16,437 bases of DNA from Elusimicrobiota bacterium. Its GTDB lineage: Bacteria; Elusimicrobiota; Elusimicrobia; Elusimicrobiales; UBA9959. The position numbers and the translations under genes are program-made. Position 1 is the stretch's first letter, and every line of letters starts with the position of its first letter. Positions 1-7,020 of this stretch are shown here, one piece after another. The notes under the pieces are model-generated. The model had not been told where the DNA came from. It made no database searches and saw only the letters and a program-made list of their open reading frames with translations. The stretch spans positions 1 through 16,437 of the forward strand of contig DAOWCC010000023.1 of the NCBI GenBank assembly GCA_030639665.1, read 5' to 3'.

Positions 1-43
1 CTATGTCAGTGCCGCTTCAGAGGCTATGCCTGTCCGGCGGTAC
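1..43 (+). repeat. Structured repeat, copy A
   Basis: 33 of the first 40 bases match 12478-12517 (copy B) without a gap. It can fold as an outer stem 9-15/37-43 (7 bp including one G-U) and an inner hairpin AGGC-TAT-GCCT (21-31). Copy B has AGCC-TAT-GGCT at the inner hairpin, a G-C to C-G swap that keeps pairing. The copy lies about 58 bp upstream of the tRNA and its 5' side may be cut by the window edge. I do not recognise it as a known RNA family. It could be a cis-regulatory RNA or a dispersed intergenic hairpin repeat; the strand given is that of copy B's host transcript. Confidence 0.6.
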
Positions 44-100
44 AAGAGCGAGCGTTTTATTTTATTTCTTAATTTTGTATCATAAGTATAGCTGGCCATT

Positions 101-177
101 GGGGTCGTGGTGTAGTTGGTTAACACGTCGCCCTGTCAAGGCGAAGATCGCGGGTTCGAGTCCCGTCGACCCCGCCA
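101..177 (+). tRNA. tRNA-Asp (anticodon GTC)
   Basis: A complete cloverleaf is readable. The acceptor arm GGGGTCG pairs with CGACCCC, followed by discriminator G and an encoded CCA (175-177). The anticodon stem CGCC/GGCG encloses loop CTGTCAA, giving anticodon GTC. The T arm CGGG-TTCGAGT-CCCG is canonical. The upstream 50 bp are very AT-rich, but I see no convincing promoter hexamer pair. A 10-bp perfect hairpin follows at 184-208. Confidence 0.97.
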
Positions 178-183
178 GCGAAA

Positions 184-208
184 GTTTGCCCTCCATAAGA
201 GGGCAAAC
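184..208 (+). other. Strong hairpin just after tRNA-Asp
   Basis: GTTTGCCCTC (184-193) and GAGGGCAAAC (199-208) form a perfect 10-bp stem with a 5-nt loop. There is no good T-run behind it (AGTTTAC), so it is either a weak terminator or a processing/stability hairpin. The clear terminator follows at 263-292. Confidence 0.6.
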
Positions 209-245
209 AGTTTACAGGTCTCAGGTTGCAGGTGGCCAGTAACAG
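208..245 (+). repeat. Period-7 CAG array before the terminator
   Basis: CAG occurs at 208, 215, 222, 229, 237 and 243, so the spacings are 7, 7, 7, 8 and 6. The four bases between CAGs are variable. The same pattern is seen at 14318-14343 (plus strand) and 14399-14438 (as CTG, i.e. CAG on the minus strand). Each lies between a gene end and an intrinsic terminator. Confidence 0.5.
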
Positions 246-262
246 TACAATAACTAATAACT

Positions 263-292
263 AAAAGCCGCCAAATTTTGGCGGCTTTTTTT
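263..292 (+). terminator. Intrinsic terminator after tRNA-Asp
   Basis: GCCGCCAAA pairs with TTTGGCGGC, extended by flanking AAAA/TTTT, and is followed by a run of seven T. The symmetry means it could also work on the other strand. It separates the tRNA unit from the gene starting at 315. Confidence 0.85.
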
Positions 293-314
293 ATAAACCG
301 GAAAAATTTAATAT

Positions 315-1202
315 ATGCGCGAAAAAATATTACTTTTGATTTCACTGACCTTTATCTTCCTGCCCGGAATATCATTTGCCGAATGCCCGAGTTTACTGAC
401 AGTTTCACCGGATATTAAAGAATACGCTTTGAATATTTCTTCAGGATTCAAATCGGATTTTTCCATTGAAAGCAAAATCAAACACATTATTAAATATATC
501 CATGTTTAAAAAGGAATTAATCCTAAAGTTTTTTCTCCGAACGGCTTTTTTAATCTGCATGCCGCGTTTAAAGGCAAAAACATAAAGCGAATCGGAAAAA
601 TAAAGGATTTGCCAAAATTCAAAAAGCCGGACATTTCGGTTATTAAGGCTTACGCGCAAATTTACATTAAATATATGGTTCCAAATGCCAGAGAAATAGT
701 TTTTGCCCCAACGGCTTCGGACATAATCAAGCATAGGATGGCGTTCGGTTGCACCCATTATGCCAGAGCTTTTATCGCCATTGCCAAAGCTTTAAAATTA
801 TTCAAGCCTGAAGATATTCGCTATGTCGTATCTTCATCTCATACGGATTATAATAAGGCGTGTTCAAGCAAAGGAGCCGTTTATGACGGTCCCGATACCA
901 TAAACGGACATCAGTTTGTTTTATTGCGCTACGATAACAGCTGGTGGTTCATTAACACAAGCAATAAAATTTTTGAAAAAGTTCCCGCCAAGAATTTGGA
1001 TTACCGAAAACAAAATTTAACGGTAAAATTTCCATCTTACGCGAAAAACAAAGGTTCAGGACACAATATACTGCTTGTCAGATACATAGGAAAAAACTTT
1101 AATGACGGAACATGCGATAATTCCTTTGACAATCTCATGAACATAAGCGTTTCGGGCAAAATCGACAACAATGTTTGCTTGTGGCCGGAGTATAACAGAT
1201 AA
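315..1202 (+). pseudogene. Transglutaminase-like secreted protein, interrupted by an in-frame stop
   Basis: The frame opening at 315 starts with a signal peptide (MREKILLLISLTFIFLPGISFA) and reads without a frame change to 1202, except for one TAA at 507-509 (codon 65). Conceptual length is about 295 residues. The downstream part has the transglutaminase-like/NlpC-like layout: a nucleophile context FGCTHYARAF, then INGHQFVLLRYDNSWWF with a candidate His, then INTSN where families usually have Asp. The stop could come from a single AAA-to-TAA change. Translation could in principle restart at TTG 609, but that product would lack the signal peptide. It lies 20 bp before the methyltransferase gene. 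The domain call is moderate; calling it a pseudogene assumes no readthrough and no assembly error. Confidence 0.65.
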
Positions 1203-1222
1203 ATCATGGCCAAACACTTATT

Positions 1223-1855
1223 ATGAAAAACCTTAACCTTATATACGATAAAGCCTTTTTTAAAGAATGGGGCTGTGAGCATGAAAAATATATCCGCTCG
1301 GCTGAAATAATCACCGATATTTTATTTGATTTATTTGGGCCAAAAAAAATAGCGGACTTGGGTTGCGGCTGTGGTATTTATTCCCATCTCTTTGAAAAAA
1401 AAGACGCGGAAGTTTTAGCTCTGGACGGAGTTATGCCGCCAAAAGAATATTCTTTTCCAATAAATATCCACGAGCAGGATTTAACCGTTCCTTTTGAAAA
1501 CACTTGGGGCCGATTCGATTTAACGCTTTGTCTTGAAGTCGCCGAACATATACCCGAAAATTTAACCGATATCTTCCTGGATAATATTCTCAAATTCAGC
1601 GATACTCTTGTATTATCAGCCGCGCCAAAAGGACAAGAAGGCCATCATCATGTGAACGAGCAGCCCAAACGCTACTGGGTTAAAAAATTGGCTGAAAAGG
1701 GTTTTGCTTATAATAGAATTAAAACGGGAACCATGCTGGAAAAATTAAAAAAGGATAAATTGCCTTATATGTGGATGTGCGAACAAATAAGTTTTTATGA
1801 AAAAGCGGATAAAGAAAAACTAAATCACGGCCTGCCTTTAATCTCAAGGAGTTAG
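1223..1855 (+). CDS. Class I SAM-dependent methyltransferase
   Basis: This is a 210-aa cytoplasmic protein with a Rossmann-type methyltransferase core. Motif I is ADLGCGCGIYS (about residues 44-54), the acidic end of beta-2 is ALDG (about 66-69), and the post-motif DLTLCLEVAEHIPEN matches the Methyltransf_11/23 pattern. A GHHHVNEQPKRYW segment near residue 140 is a pattern I associate with small-molecule or glycan methyltransferases from surface-polysaccharide loci. The substrate cannot be told from sequence. It starts 20 bp after the broken transglutaminase-like gene, with no clear Shine-Dalgarno sequence. It ends 1 nt before the ATG of the next, disrupted gene, so the three probably formed one transcript. 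Confidence 0.88.
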   Translation: MKNLNLIYDKAFFKEWGCEHEKYIRSAEIITDILFDLFGPKKIADLGCGCGIYSHLFEKKDAEVLALDGVMPPKEYSFPINIHEQDLTVPFENTWGRFDLTLCLEVAEHIPENLTDIFLDNILKFSDTLVLSAAPKGQEGHHHVNEQPKRYWVKKLAEKGFAYNRIKTGTMLEKLKKDKLPYMWMCEQISFYEKADKEKLNHGLPLISRS

Positions 1856-1856
1856 T

Positions 1857-2353
1857 ATGGATACCTCAAAACTCATAATAGTATTTAAGACGCAAAATCC
1901 GGTTGAAGTCTCTATGGTTTGTGAATTATTAAAAGCAAACGGCATAGAAGCGTTTGTTTAGGCTCTGTGAAACAATTACCTTGTCATTTGGAAGCTCAAC
2001 TTTAAGTTGATTTCAAGGCGCGATGAATGAGAAGACTTGTTGCCTGTGAATGAAGAGCAACGAAGAACTCAACAAAAGATGAACTTCCCCACAGTAATTA
2101 TGCTATGGGGCTGGCTGATTTTCGGCTACAACTTCGTCACTTATCGCTTATGGCGCTATAGCGCCACGCGCTCTTCGTTTCTCGTTTCGCCAGAAAATCA
2201 GTCAGCCAAATGATAAATTAATTATTTCACAGAGCCTCAGATGAAAACGCCGGCAGAATAACGGGCGGCATTGCCATCTCTTCAAAAATAGCCGTAATGC
2301 CAGGGCAACAAGAAGAAGCTTTGGAAATTTTAAAAGCCTTCTCTTCAAAGTAA
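1857..2353 (+). pseudogene. DUF2007-like small protein split by a MITE
   Basis: ATG 1857 has a good ribosome binding site (AAGGAG, 1846-1851). The 5' part encodes MDTSKLIIVFKTQNPVEVSM... ending ANGIEAFV, then hits a stop made of one host T plus element bases (1959-1961). After the element, 2237-2353 reads in frame as SDENAGRITGG...EEALEILKAF and ends at TAA. Joined, the halves make about 72 residues with the layout of DUF2007 (putative signal-transducing) proteins: substrate-like N-terminal strand, NGI-AFV motif, central GGI strand and a C-terminal EEALEIL helix. The reading frame is thus recoverable by removing the 276-bp insert, which shows the order of events: intact gene first, insertion later. 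Confidence 0.82.
1961..2236. mobile_element. MITE-like element 1 (276 bp)
   Basis: The ends are 31-bp terminal inverted repeats with about 27 identities, beginning GGCTCTGTGAAAYAATTA and ending at TCATTTGG. There is no transposase ORF. Inside is a second inverted pair, GGCTGGCTGATTTTC (2109-2123) with GAAAATCAGTCAGCC (2193-2207), around a perfect 16-bp palindrome TGGCGCTATAGCGCCA (2151-2166). The target duplication is unclear: TTA on the left against TCA on the right, or no duplication if one more A/T pair belongs to the ends. It sits inside a gene whose two halves remain readable. Inference: a non-autonomous derivative of a DDE-type insertion sequence. Confidence 0.85.
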
Positions 2354-2666
2354 AGTTAGTCCCGCCAATACGACGCGGAAGACAGACACAGATTTTCATC
2401 GCAGAGGACGCTGAGATTTTACACAAAGAGTCCACTAAGTTTTTTCATTCTTGAACGCTAATGGGTGTCCTGCCAACACACAACACGATAGAATAATCCA
2501 CTCTGCGTTCTCCAAGAATCTCTCTGCAAACTCTGCTGCCTGCCCGCCAATGCAGTAGTGGCGGGTTTAATTCGTATTATGTGTTCTTTTGTGCTTTTTT
2601 TGCGGCCAATTCTGTTAAATTTTAAAATTCGGCGCACCTACACACAAATTTATTTTTTAAAATGAC
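2354..2666. repeat. Gene-free stretch with degenerate repeats and a hairpin
   Basis: No supported gene. CGCAGAGGACGCTGAGA (near 2400) and, on the other strand, GCAGAGAG...GGAGAACGCAGAG (near 2500-2540) are related GCAGAG/ACGC words in inverted order. A perfect 7-bp stem, CCCGCCA (2543-2549) with TGGCGGG (2559-2565), follows. On the plus strand it is followed only by TTTAATTC, so it is a poor terminator. The stretch lies between two converging units: the DUF2007 remnant and osmC. It looks like accumulated non-coding repeat debris. Confidence 0.45.
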
Positions 2667-3068
2667 CTATGCGATTTTAAAAACAACTTCTATATCGGGA
2701 TGAAGACTTTTGTGAACCGGGCAGGCTTTAATACATCCCACAAGCCTTTTTTTGTCAGTCTCGTTTAAACCATCCGGCAAATTAATTATTCCCAGAAGCT
2801 TGTCCACCCTTCTGGGATTGTCAGCCATCACCTTTTCCATTTCCATTTTCGCCCCTTCAAAATTAATGCCGTTTCTATCCGCCACCTTGCTCATAATCGT
2901 AAGCACGCAAGAAGCGAGTGACGACGCGAACAAATCCGTTGGTGAAAAAGTGCTTCCTTTTCCTCCATTATCCACGGGCAAATCGGTTATAATTTTATCG
3001 CCGCTCAGGCAATGATTAAGTTTGACTTTGCTATTGTTAATGTATTCAGCTGATATCTTGACTGCCAT
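2667..3068 (-). CDS. OsmC/Ohr-family protein
   Basis: 133 aa, a usual length for the family. OsmC-like proteins are cytoplasmic, thiol-based peroxidases acting on organic hydroperoxides. The two expected cysteines are present: Cys54 in LFASSLASCVLTIMS and Cys116 in GCIKACPVHKSLHP. The early GGKGSTFSPTDL segment (about 35-46) also matches the family's GG..PEL loop region. The start at 3068 is fixed by GGAGG five bases upstream. It follows the histidine kinase gene on the same strand with a 90-bp gap containing a small hairpin (3114-3129), so it may share that transcript or have its own promoter. Whether it is OsmC, Ohr or the YhfA-like branch cannot be settled by eye. Confidence 0.9.
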   Translation of the reverse strand: MAVKISAEYINNSKVKLNHCLSGDKIITDLPVDNGGKGSTFSPTDLFASSLASCVLTIMSKVADRNGINFEGAKMEMEKVMADNPRRVDKLLGIINLPDGLNETDKKRLVGCIKACPVHKSLHPDIEVVFKIA

Positions 3069-3158
3069 AAAACCTCCATTGAAAAATAAAGAATAAAAAA
3101 GCTCAATTACTCAATTGTTAAAAAACAATCGGCGCGTATAATAAAGACTTGGCGAAAT

Positions 3159-5429
3159 TTATGAAGAAACTTTAGGAAAATAAAAATTAAATTTGGTGCC
3201 TTCTCCCAGTTTACTTTCAACCGTTAATTCGGCATTGTTCTGCCTCACTACGCTATAGACTACGGACAATCCGATTCCCGTGCCTTTTCCTTTTTCTTTA
3301 GTGGTAAAGAAAGGCATAAATATTTTGTCTTTCAGAAAATCGTCCATGCCTTTCCCATTATCCGATATGCTTATGAAACAATATTTTCCGGGCGGCAAAG
3401 AAACCGGCGAATTCTCTTCTAAAAAATCAACCTCGCCGGTATCTATTTTTACTTTTCCTTTACCGGATATAGCATCTTTCGCGTTTATAGATATATTCAT
3501 TAAAATCTGGTCAAACTGAGAAGGATCAATACTTATTTTTCCGGCATTATCATCAAGGCTTAATTCCAATTCTATATTTATCCCAATAATTTTCCGTAAC
3601 ATACCTGATAATTCTCTCACCGAATTGTTTACATTTATAACGGATTTAACGGAGGGTTTCGCGCGACTGAAAGTCAAAAGCTGCTTTATAATACCTCCGG
3701 CTTTTTCAGCCGCTATTTTTATTTCCACCACATCTGAAAGCTCTTGTGGTTTTTCTTTCAAATTAGGAATAAGTATTTCGCAATATCCCAAAATAGCACC
3801 GATAATATTATTAAAATCATGCGCCACGCCCGCGGCAAGACTGCCCATCGCTTCCATTTTCTGAGATTGCGTCAACTGATCAAAAATCATGTTCTGCCTT
3901 AAGCTCATTCCAATTTTTGTAAATGTCTCCGCAACATGATTTATCAAATCCTCATCCTCATATCTGACATCCTGACTAAAAAAATTTAAAATAACAAAAA
4001 TTTCTCCCGACATAATAATAGGAAAAGAAAAGCCGAATTTTACTTTACAATCAGATGCAAGTTTTTTTCGCGTGATTTGTTTATTTTCGGACATGTTTTT
4101 AATCCAGACGAACTTTCCGCTTTCCCACGCCATGCCTGCGATATCCTCGCCTTTTTTAAATTTTAAATCGCGAGAACCCAACGCAAATTCACAGGAATCG
4201 CCTTTCTTGGAGCTATATGCAAAACGGTAAAGATGCCGCCGCTCCATATCCGGTCGCCATATTTCGCCCAATCCCCAGCCGGTAACCCGACATATCTCAT
4301 CCAGCAAAAACGCATAATGCATTTTTGTGTCTCTTATTGAAGCCATTTTACCGTCCACTTCTTTGAGCGCTAAAATTCTATCATTCAGCTTCGTTTTGTA
4401 TATTATTTGAGCCAAAAGATCTGAAACAACCGTAAGAAAATCCAAATCTGTTTTCGTTTGAATATAACCGACTTTTGTGTAAATATTTAAAATACCCAAA
4501 ACTCTGCCGTATATGGATATCGGCACTATATAATGTCCATGGTCCTTAATGCCTTCGTATTTATTTTGATGATCTTCGTCAATATGAGATTTAAATATAG
4601 CGCGGCCGCTTTCATAAACTTTCCCGCACAAACATCTGCCTTTCGGTATATTGGCGTAATTTCTGATCAAAAACTTTCCCACACTCACACTCGCCATTAT
4701 TTTCAATGTTTGTGATTCTTCATCCGTTACAAAAATACAGCCTTCTTTGTGAGTTGAAAGCCATTGAGCATCCAATACTATTTCAAGGGCTTTTTGAAGT
4801 ATCTCTTTAAGGGATTTTTTTTCAAATGTTAAGGATAAGATTCTGCTTGTCATCTCCATTATTTGAAGATGCTTTTTTTCCTCTTCTTCTTTAAGTTTCT
4901 TCTCTCTTATATCTTTCCATATGCTTAAAAATTCCATCTCCTTTGAATTGCCGGAAGATATTGGAAAAATAATGGCCTCTTGAGGAATAATTTCGCCGTT
5001 CTTTCTTTTATTCCATATCTCACCGCGCCAAGATTTTCCATTTTTCAATGTCTCCCACATCTTTTTATAAAAATCTTTATCGTGGCGGCCGCTTTTAAAA
5101 ATATTGTTTTTTTTACCTATAAGCTCTTTTTCTCTATAGCCGCTAATGCTCTTAAAAGCTGAATTAACACTTTTTATCATATCGTTTGAATCGCTTATCA
5201 TAACTCCATCCGATATTTTTTCAATCAAATCCGAAAAAACATTATTAGCAGCTCTTTCTTCTAGAAACCAATTTATTGTCATATATACTAAAATGGACAA
5301 AACCGCCAAATTATAAATTAATTCGGAAAATTCATGATACAATACAAAATGATGGATTGTCATTATGACAAACAAGCCGATGACAATAAACATCAGCTTC
5401 ATTTTTATATTTTTATTTTGTCTTAGCAT
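3159..5429 (-). CDS. Membrane-bound hybrid-sensor-type histidine kinase (PAS-GAF-GAF-HisKA-HATPase)
   Basis: About 756 aa from the chosen start. Order: two N-terminal membrane helices (about 11-30 and 38-56), a PAS domain (about 67-175, with NSAFKSISGYREKELIGK), a short coiled coil (KKLKEEEEKK), two GAF-like domains (about 190-345 and 360-510), a HisKA domain with the phospho-acceptor in AAGVAHDFNN (His537), and an ATPase with N box ILMNISINAKDA, G1 SDNGKGM and G2 GKGTGIGL. All catalytic motifs look intact. There is no receiver domain and no response regulator in the window, so it is an orphan here. GAF1 carries GRCLCGKVYESGR, the cysteine-containing pattern common in redox or metal-sensing GAFs. 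An ATG at 5456 is possible, but AAGGGGGAAG lies 9 nt before the ATG at 5429, which I prefer. The input signal is unknown. Confidence 0.93.
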   Translation of the reverse strand: MLRQNKNIKMKLMFIVIGLFVIMTIHHFVLYHEFSELIYNLAVLSILVYMTINWFLEERAANNVFSDLIEKISDGVMISDSNDMIKSVNSAFKSISGYREKELIGKKNNIFKSGRHDKDFYKKMWETLKNGKSWRGEIWNKRKNGEIIPQEAIIFPISSGNSKEMEFLSIWKDIREKKLKEEEEKKHLQIMEMTSRILSLTFEKKSLKEILQKALEIVLDAQWLSTHKEGCIFVTDEESQTLKIMASVSVGKFLIRNYANIPKGRCLCGKVYESGRAIFKSHIDEDHQNKYEGIKDHGHYIVPISIYGRVLGILNIYTKVGYIQTKTDLDFLTVVSDLLAQIIYKTKLNDRILALKEVDGKMASIRDTKMHYAFLLDEICRVTGWGLGEIWRPDMERRHLYRFAYSSKKGDSCEFALGSRDLKFKKGEDIAGMAWESGKFVWIKNMSENKQITRKKLASDCKVKFGFSFPIIMSGEIFVILNFFSQDVRYEDEDLINHVAETFTKIGMSLRQNMIFDQLTQSQKMEAMGSLAAGVAHDFNNIIGAILGYCEILIPNLKEKPQELSDVVEIKIAAEKAGGIIKQLLTFSRAKPSVKSVINVNNSVRELSGMLRKIIGINIELELSLDDNAGKISIDPSQFDQILMNISINAKDAISGKGKVKIDTGEVDFLEENSPVSLPPGKYCFISISDNGKGMDDFLKDKIFMPFFTTKEKGKGTGIGLSVVYSVVRQNNAELTVESKLGEGTKFNFYFPKVSS

Positions 5430-5520
5430 AGCCGGCTTCCCCCTTATCTTCGCCATTGCAAACTATGGAACTAAGATTATACCATTGAAAATGCGGTAAT
5501 AAAAAGGCACAATTGTTCTT

Positions 5521-6234
5521 ATGAATAGAAAGACTATATTAAGTTGTTTAACAGCAGTAGCCTTAATGACCGCTGTTTCCTGCAAGCCGGAAGATGTTCG
5601 GGAATCAGCCTTAGTTAAAGAATCTCAAACAAAAGGAAAAACTATGGAAACCTCAAAACCCACTACAGACGCGTTATTAAATCCCTCATTAGCTCAGGAA
5701 AAAGCTCCCGCGGTTTTTAAAGTAAAATTTAGAACCAGCAGAGGAGAATTTACAATTGAATCTCAAAGAGAATGGTCGCCGCTCGGCGCTGACAGATTTT
5801 ACAATTTGGTTAAAATCGGCTATTTTAACGATATCGCTTTCTTCAGAGTTATAGAAGGTTTTATGGCTCAATTCGGCATACACGGAGATCCCGCCGTAAG
5901 CGCCAAATGGAAAGAAGCCAATATACAAGATGACCCCGTAATAAAATCCAATAAAAAGGGTTATATCAGCTATGCCATGGCCGGCCCCAATACCAGAACA
6001 ACCCAGTTCTTCATCAACTTCGGCAATAATGCCAATTTGGATTCGATGGGTTTTTCACCTTTCGGCAAAGTGATTGAAGGCATGGATGTCGTTGACCGCA
6101 TTTATTCAGGTTATGGCGAAGGCGCTCCTTCGGGAAAAGGCCCCGGCCAGCACATAATTCAAAGCAGAGGCAATGAATATTTGAAAAAAGACTTCCCTCA
6201 GCTTGATTACATTGTTGAAGCAAACATAGAATAA
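5521..6234 (+). CDS. Cyclophilin-type peptidyl-prolyl isomerase lipoprotein
   Basis: 237 aa. The N-terminus is a lipoprotein signal ending in AVSC (Cys21), so the enzyme is probably anchored in the envelope and catalyses cis-trans isomerisation of prolyl bonds in exported proteins. The cyclophilin domain spans about 65-232: TSRGEFTIE, FYNLVKIGYFNDIAFFRVIEG, FMAQFGIHGDP, SYAMAGPNTRTTQFFIN and FSPFGKVIEGMDVVD. The Arg of FFRVI and the Gln of FMAQ and TTQFF are the usual active-site residues. Residues 22-60 are a low-complexity linker typical of lipoproteins. It is transcribed away from the histidine kinase with a 90-bp gap and is followed by a strong terminator (6273-6299), so it is probably a single-gene unit. 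Confidence 0.95.
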   Translation: MNRKTILSCLTAVALMTAVSCKPEDVRESALVKESQTKGKTMETSKPTTDALLNPSLAQEKAPAVFKVKFRTSRGEFTIESQREWSPLGADRFYNLVKIGYFNDIAFFRVIEGFMAQFGIHGDPAVSAKWKEANIQDDPVIKSNKKGYISYAMAGPNTRTTQFFINFGNNANLDSMGFSPFGKVIEGMDVVDRIYSGYGEGAPSGKGPGQHIIQSRGNEYLKKDFPQLDYIVEANIE

Positions 6235-6272
6235 TCAGCGCGATAGCGCTGCAGCGCAACAGTACGACAAAT

Positions 6273-6299
6273 CCCCCCGGTAAAAAAACGGGGGGGTTT
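6273..6299 (+). terminator. Intrinsic terminator after the cyclophilin gene
   Basis: CCCCCCG pairs with CGGGGGG across an A-rich loop, followed by GTTT. A perfect 12-bp palindrome, GCGCTGCAGCGC (6246-6257), precedes it. The hairpin ends only about 10 bp before the ATG of the next gene (6309), which is unusual: it should insulate that gene from upstream transcription or hinder ribosome entry on any read-through RNA. Confidence 0.8.
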
Positions 6300-6308
6300 C
6301 TGAAAAAA

Positions 6309-6773
6309 ATGGAACTTATGAAAAAAAGTCCGCCTACAGACAAAGACTTAGGTGAATTTAGCCGGCTTTCAAGAAAAATAAAACTTTTTACTTTGATGAA
6401 AATGGATTTGCTTGAAAAAATAATGGCCTGGGTAATGATTTATGAATATGATAAGGGAGAGAAAATATGCGCGCAAGGAGCAAAGGGCGACTGCTGTTAT
6501 ATAGTTTATGAGGGTAAATTAAGCGTTCAAAGAAAAAAAGGGTTTTTTTCATTTGCCAAAGAAATAGCCGTTCTTGAGCCCGGAGATATATTGGGCGAGA
6601 TGTCTCTTATTAACAGAAATCCCAGAACAGCGACCGTAGTCTGCAAAGAACCTACCAAACTTTTTATCATACTGGCCGATCATTTTGACTCCGCCGTGGC
6701 TTCCAATGCCACCTTCGCTCAAGAGGTTAAAAAATTAGCCGCGGAAAGAGCCTTTGAACTGGACAAAAAATAA
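6309..6773 (+). CDS. Stand-alone cyclic-nucleotide-binding (CAP_ED) protein
   Basis: 154 aa consisting almost only of one cNMP-binding beta-roll. Visible parts: IKLFTLMKMDLLEKI (about 24-38), KGEKICAQGAKGDCCYIVYEGKLSV (about 50-74), and the phosphate-binding cassette PGDILGEMSLINRNPRTATVV (about 93-113) with the Glu and Arg that contact the cyclic nucleotide in CAP/PKA-type domains. There is no helix-turn-helix or kinase domain, so it is not a CRP-type transcription factor by itself; it probably acts through a partner. ATG 6318 is an equally possible start. Neither has a clear ribosome binding site, and a terminator hairpin sits directly upstream. Ligand identity (cAMP, cGMP or other) is unknown. 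Confidence 0.9.
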   Translation: MELMKKSPPTDKDLGEFSRLSRKIKLFTLMKMDLLEKIMAWVMIYEYDKGEKICAQGAKGDCCYIVYEGKLSVQRKKGFFSFAKEIAVLEPGDILGEMSLINRNPRTATVVCKEPTKLFIILADHFDSAVASNATFAQEVKKLAAERAFELDKK

Positions 6774-6782
6774 TAGTAACCA

Positions 6783-6876
6783 CCAGAGGCAAAGGGATTA
6801 AGAATATCAGTTCATATATAATAATGAGCGGGATATAGATAAATTCGCAAAAACCATCAAAAAAAATTTGAAATAA
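6783..6876 (+). pseudogene. C-terminal remnant of a class-V aminotransferase, frameshifted
   Basis: 6783-6818 reads PPEAKGLRISVHI; shifting the frame at 6819, 6820-6876 reads NNERDIDKFAKTIKKNLK then TAA. Together with one Tyr codon this gives the RISVHIYNNERDID pattern that ends class-V (cysteine-desulfurase-like) pyridoxal-phosphate enzymes. The break falls in a TATATA tract and fits loss of two bases. An in-frame TAA (6780-6782) precedes it and the rest of the gene is gone, its place being taken by the cNMP-binding gene. Family assignment rests on a short motif, so moderate confidence. Confidence 0.55.
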
Positions 6877-7020
6877 TCATTCTTCCATGTCTTCGTTAGT
6901 TATCTCTTTATTCTTTTTGCGGTTATAATCCTTGGATGTCTTAAATACCTTGGTTATGGGATTAATGTTACCCCATTTCCTTCTTATTTTCGGTTTTTTT
7001 ATTTTCTTTTTTTTACTCAT
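6877..7020 (-). CDS. 47-aa lysine-rich small protein
   Basis: ATG 7020 to TGA 6877. The N-terminus is MSKKKKIKKPKIRRKW, followed by INPITKVFKTSKDYNRKKNKE and an acidic tail NEDMEE. The RxW-x(3)-NP-xT-x(5)-SK-xY-xRKK layout resembles a small basic protein I have seen encoded in uncultured lineages; this recollection is not verified and no function is known. Such composition suits binding to RNA, ribosome or DNA. There is no ribosome binding site just before the ATG. Instead AAAGGAGG lies 47 nt upstream (7068-7075) and is well placed for a TTG at 7058 that opens a 9-codon frame (to 7029). That could be a leader peptide translationally coupled to this gene. Confidence 0.65.
   Translation of the reverse strand: MSKKKKIKKPKIRRKWGNINPITKVFKTSKDYNRKKNKEITNEDMEE

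Noticed and set aside
3..242. 79-codon plus-strand frame overlapping tRNA-Asp
   Set aside because: It runs through the whole tRNA and the hairpin; composition is not protein-like.
507..509. Recoding of TAA as an amino acid
   Set aside because: No selenocysteine or pyrrolysine context; TAA is not recoded by those routes, and other genes here end normally at TAA.
2202..2435. Minus-strand frame across MITE 1 and the DUF2007 3' half
   Set aside because: Shadow of the plus-strand gene remnant, partly within the mobile element.
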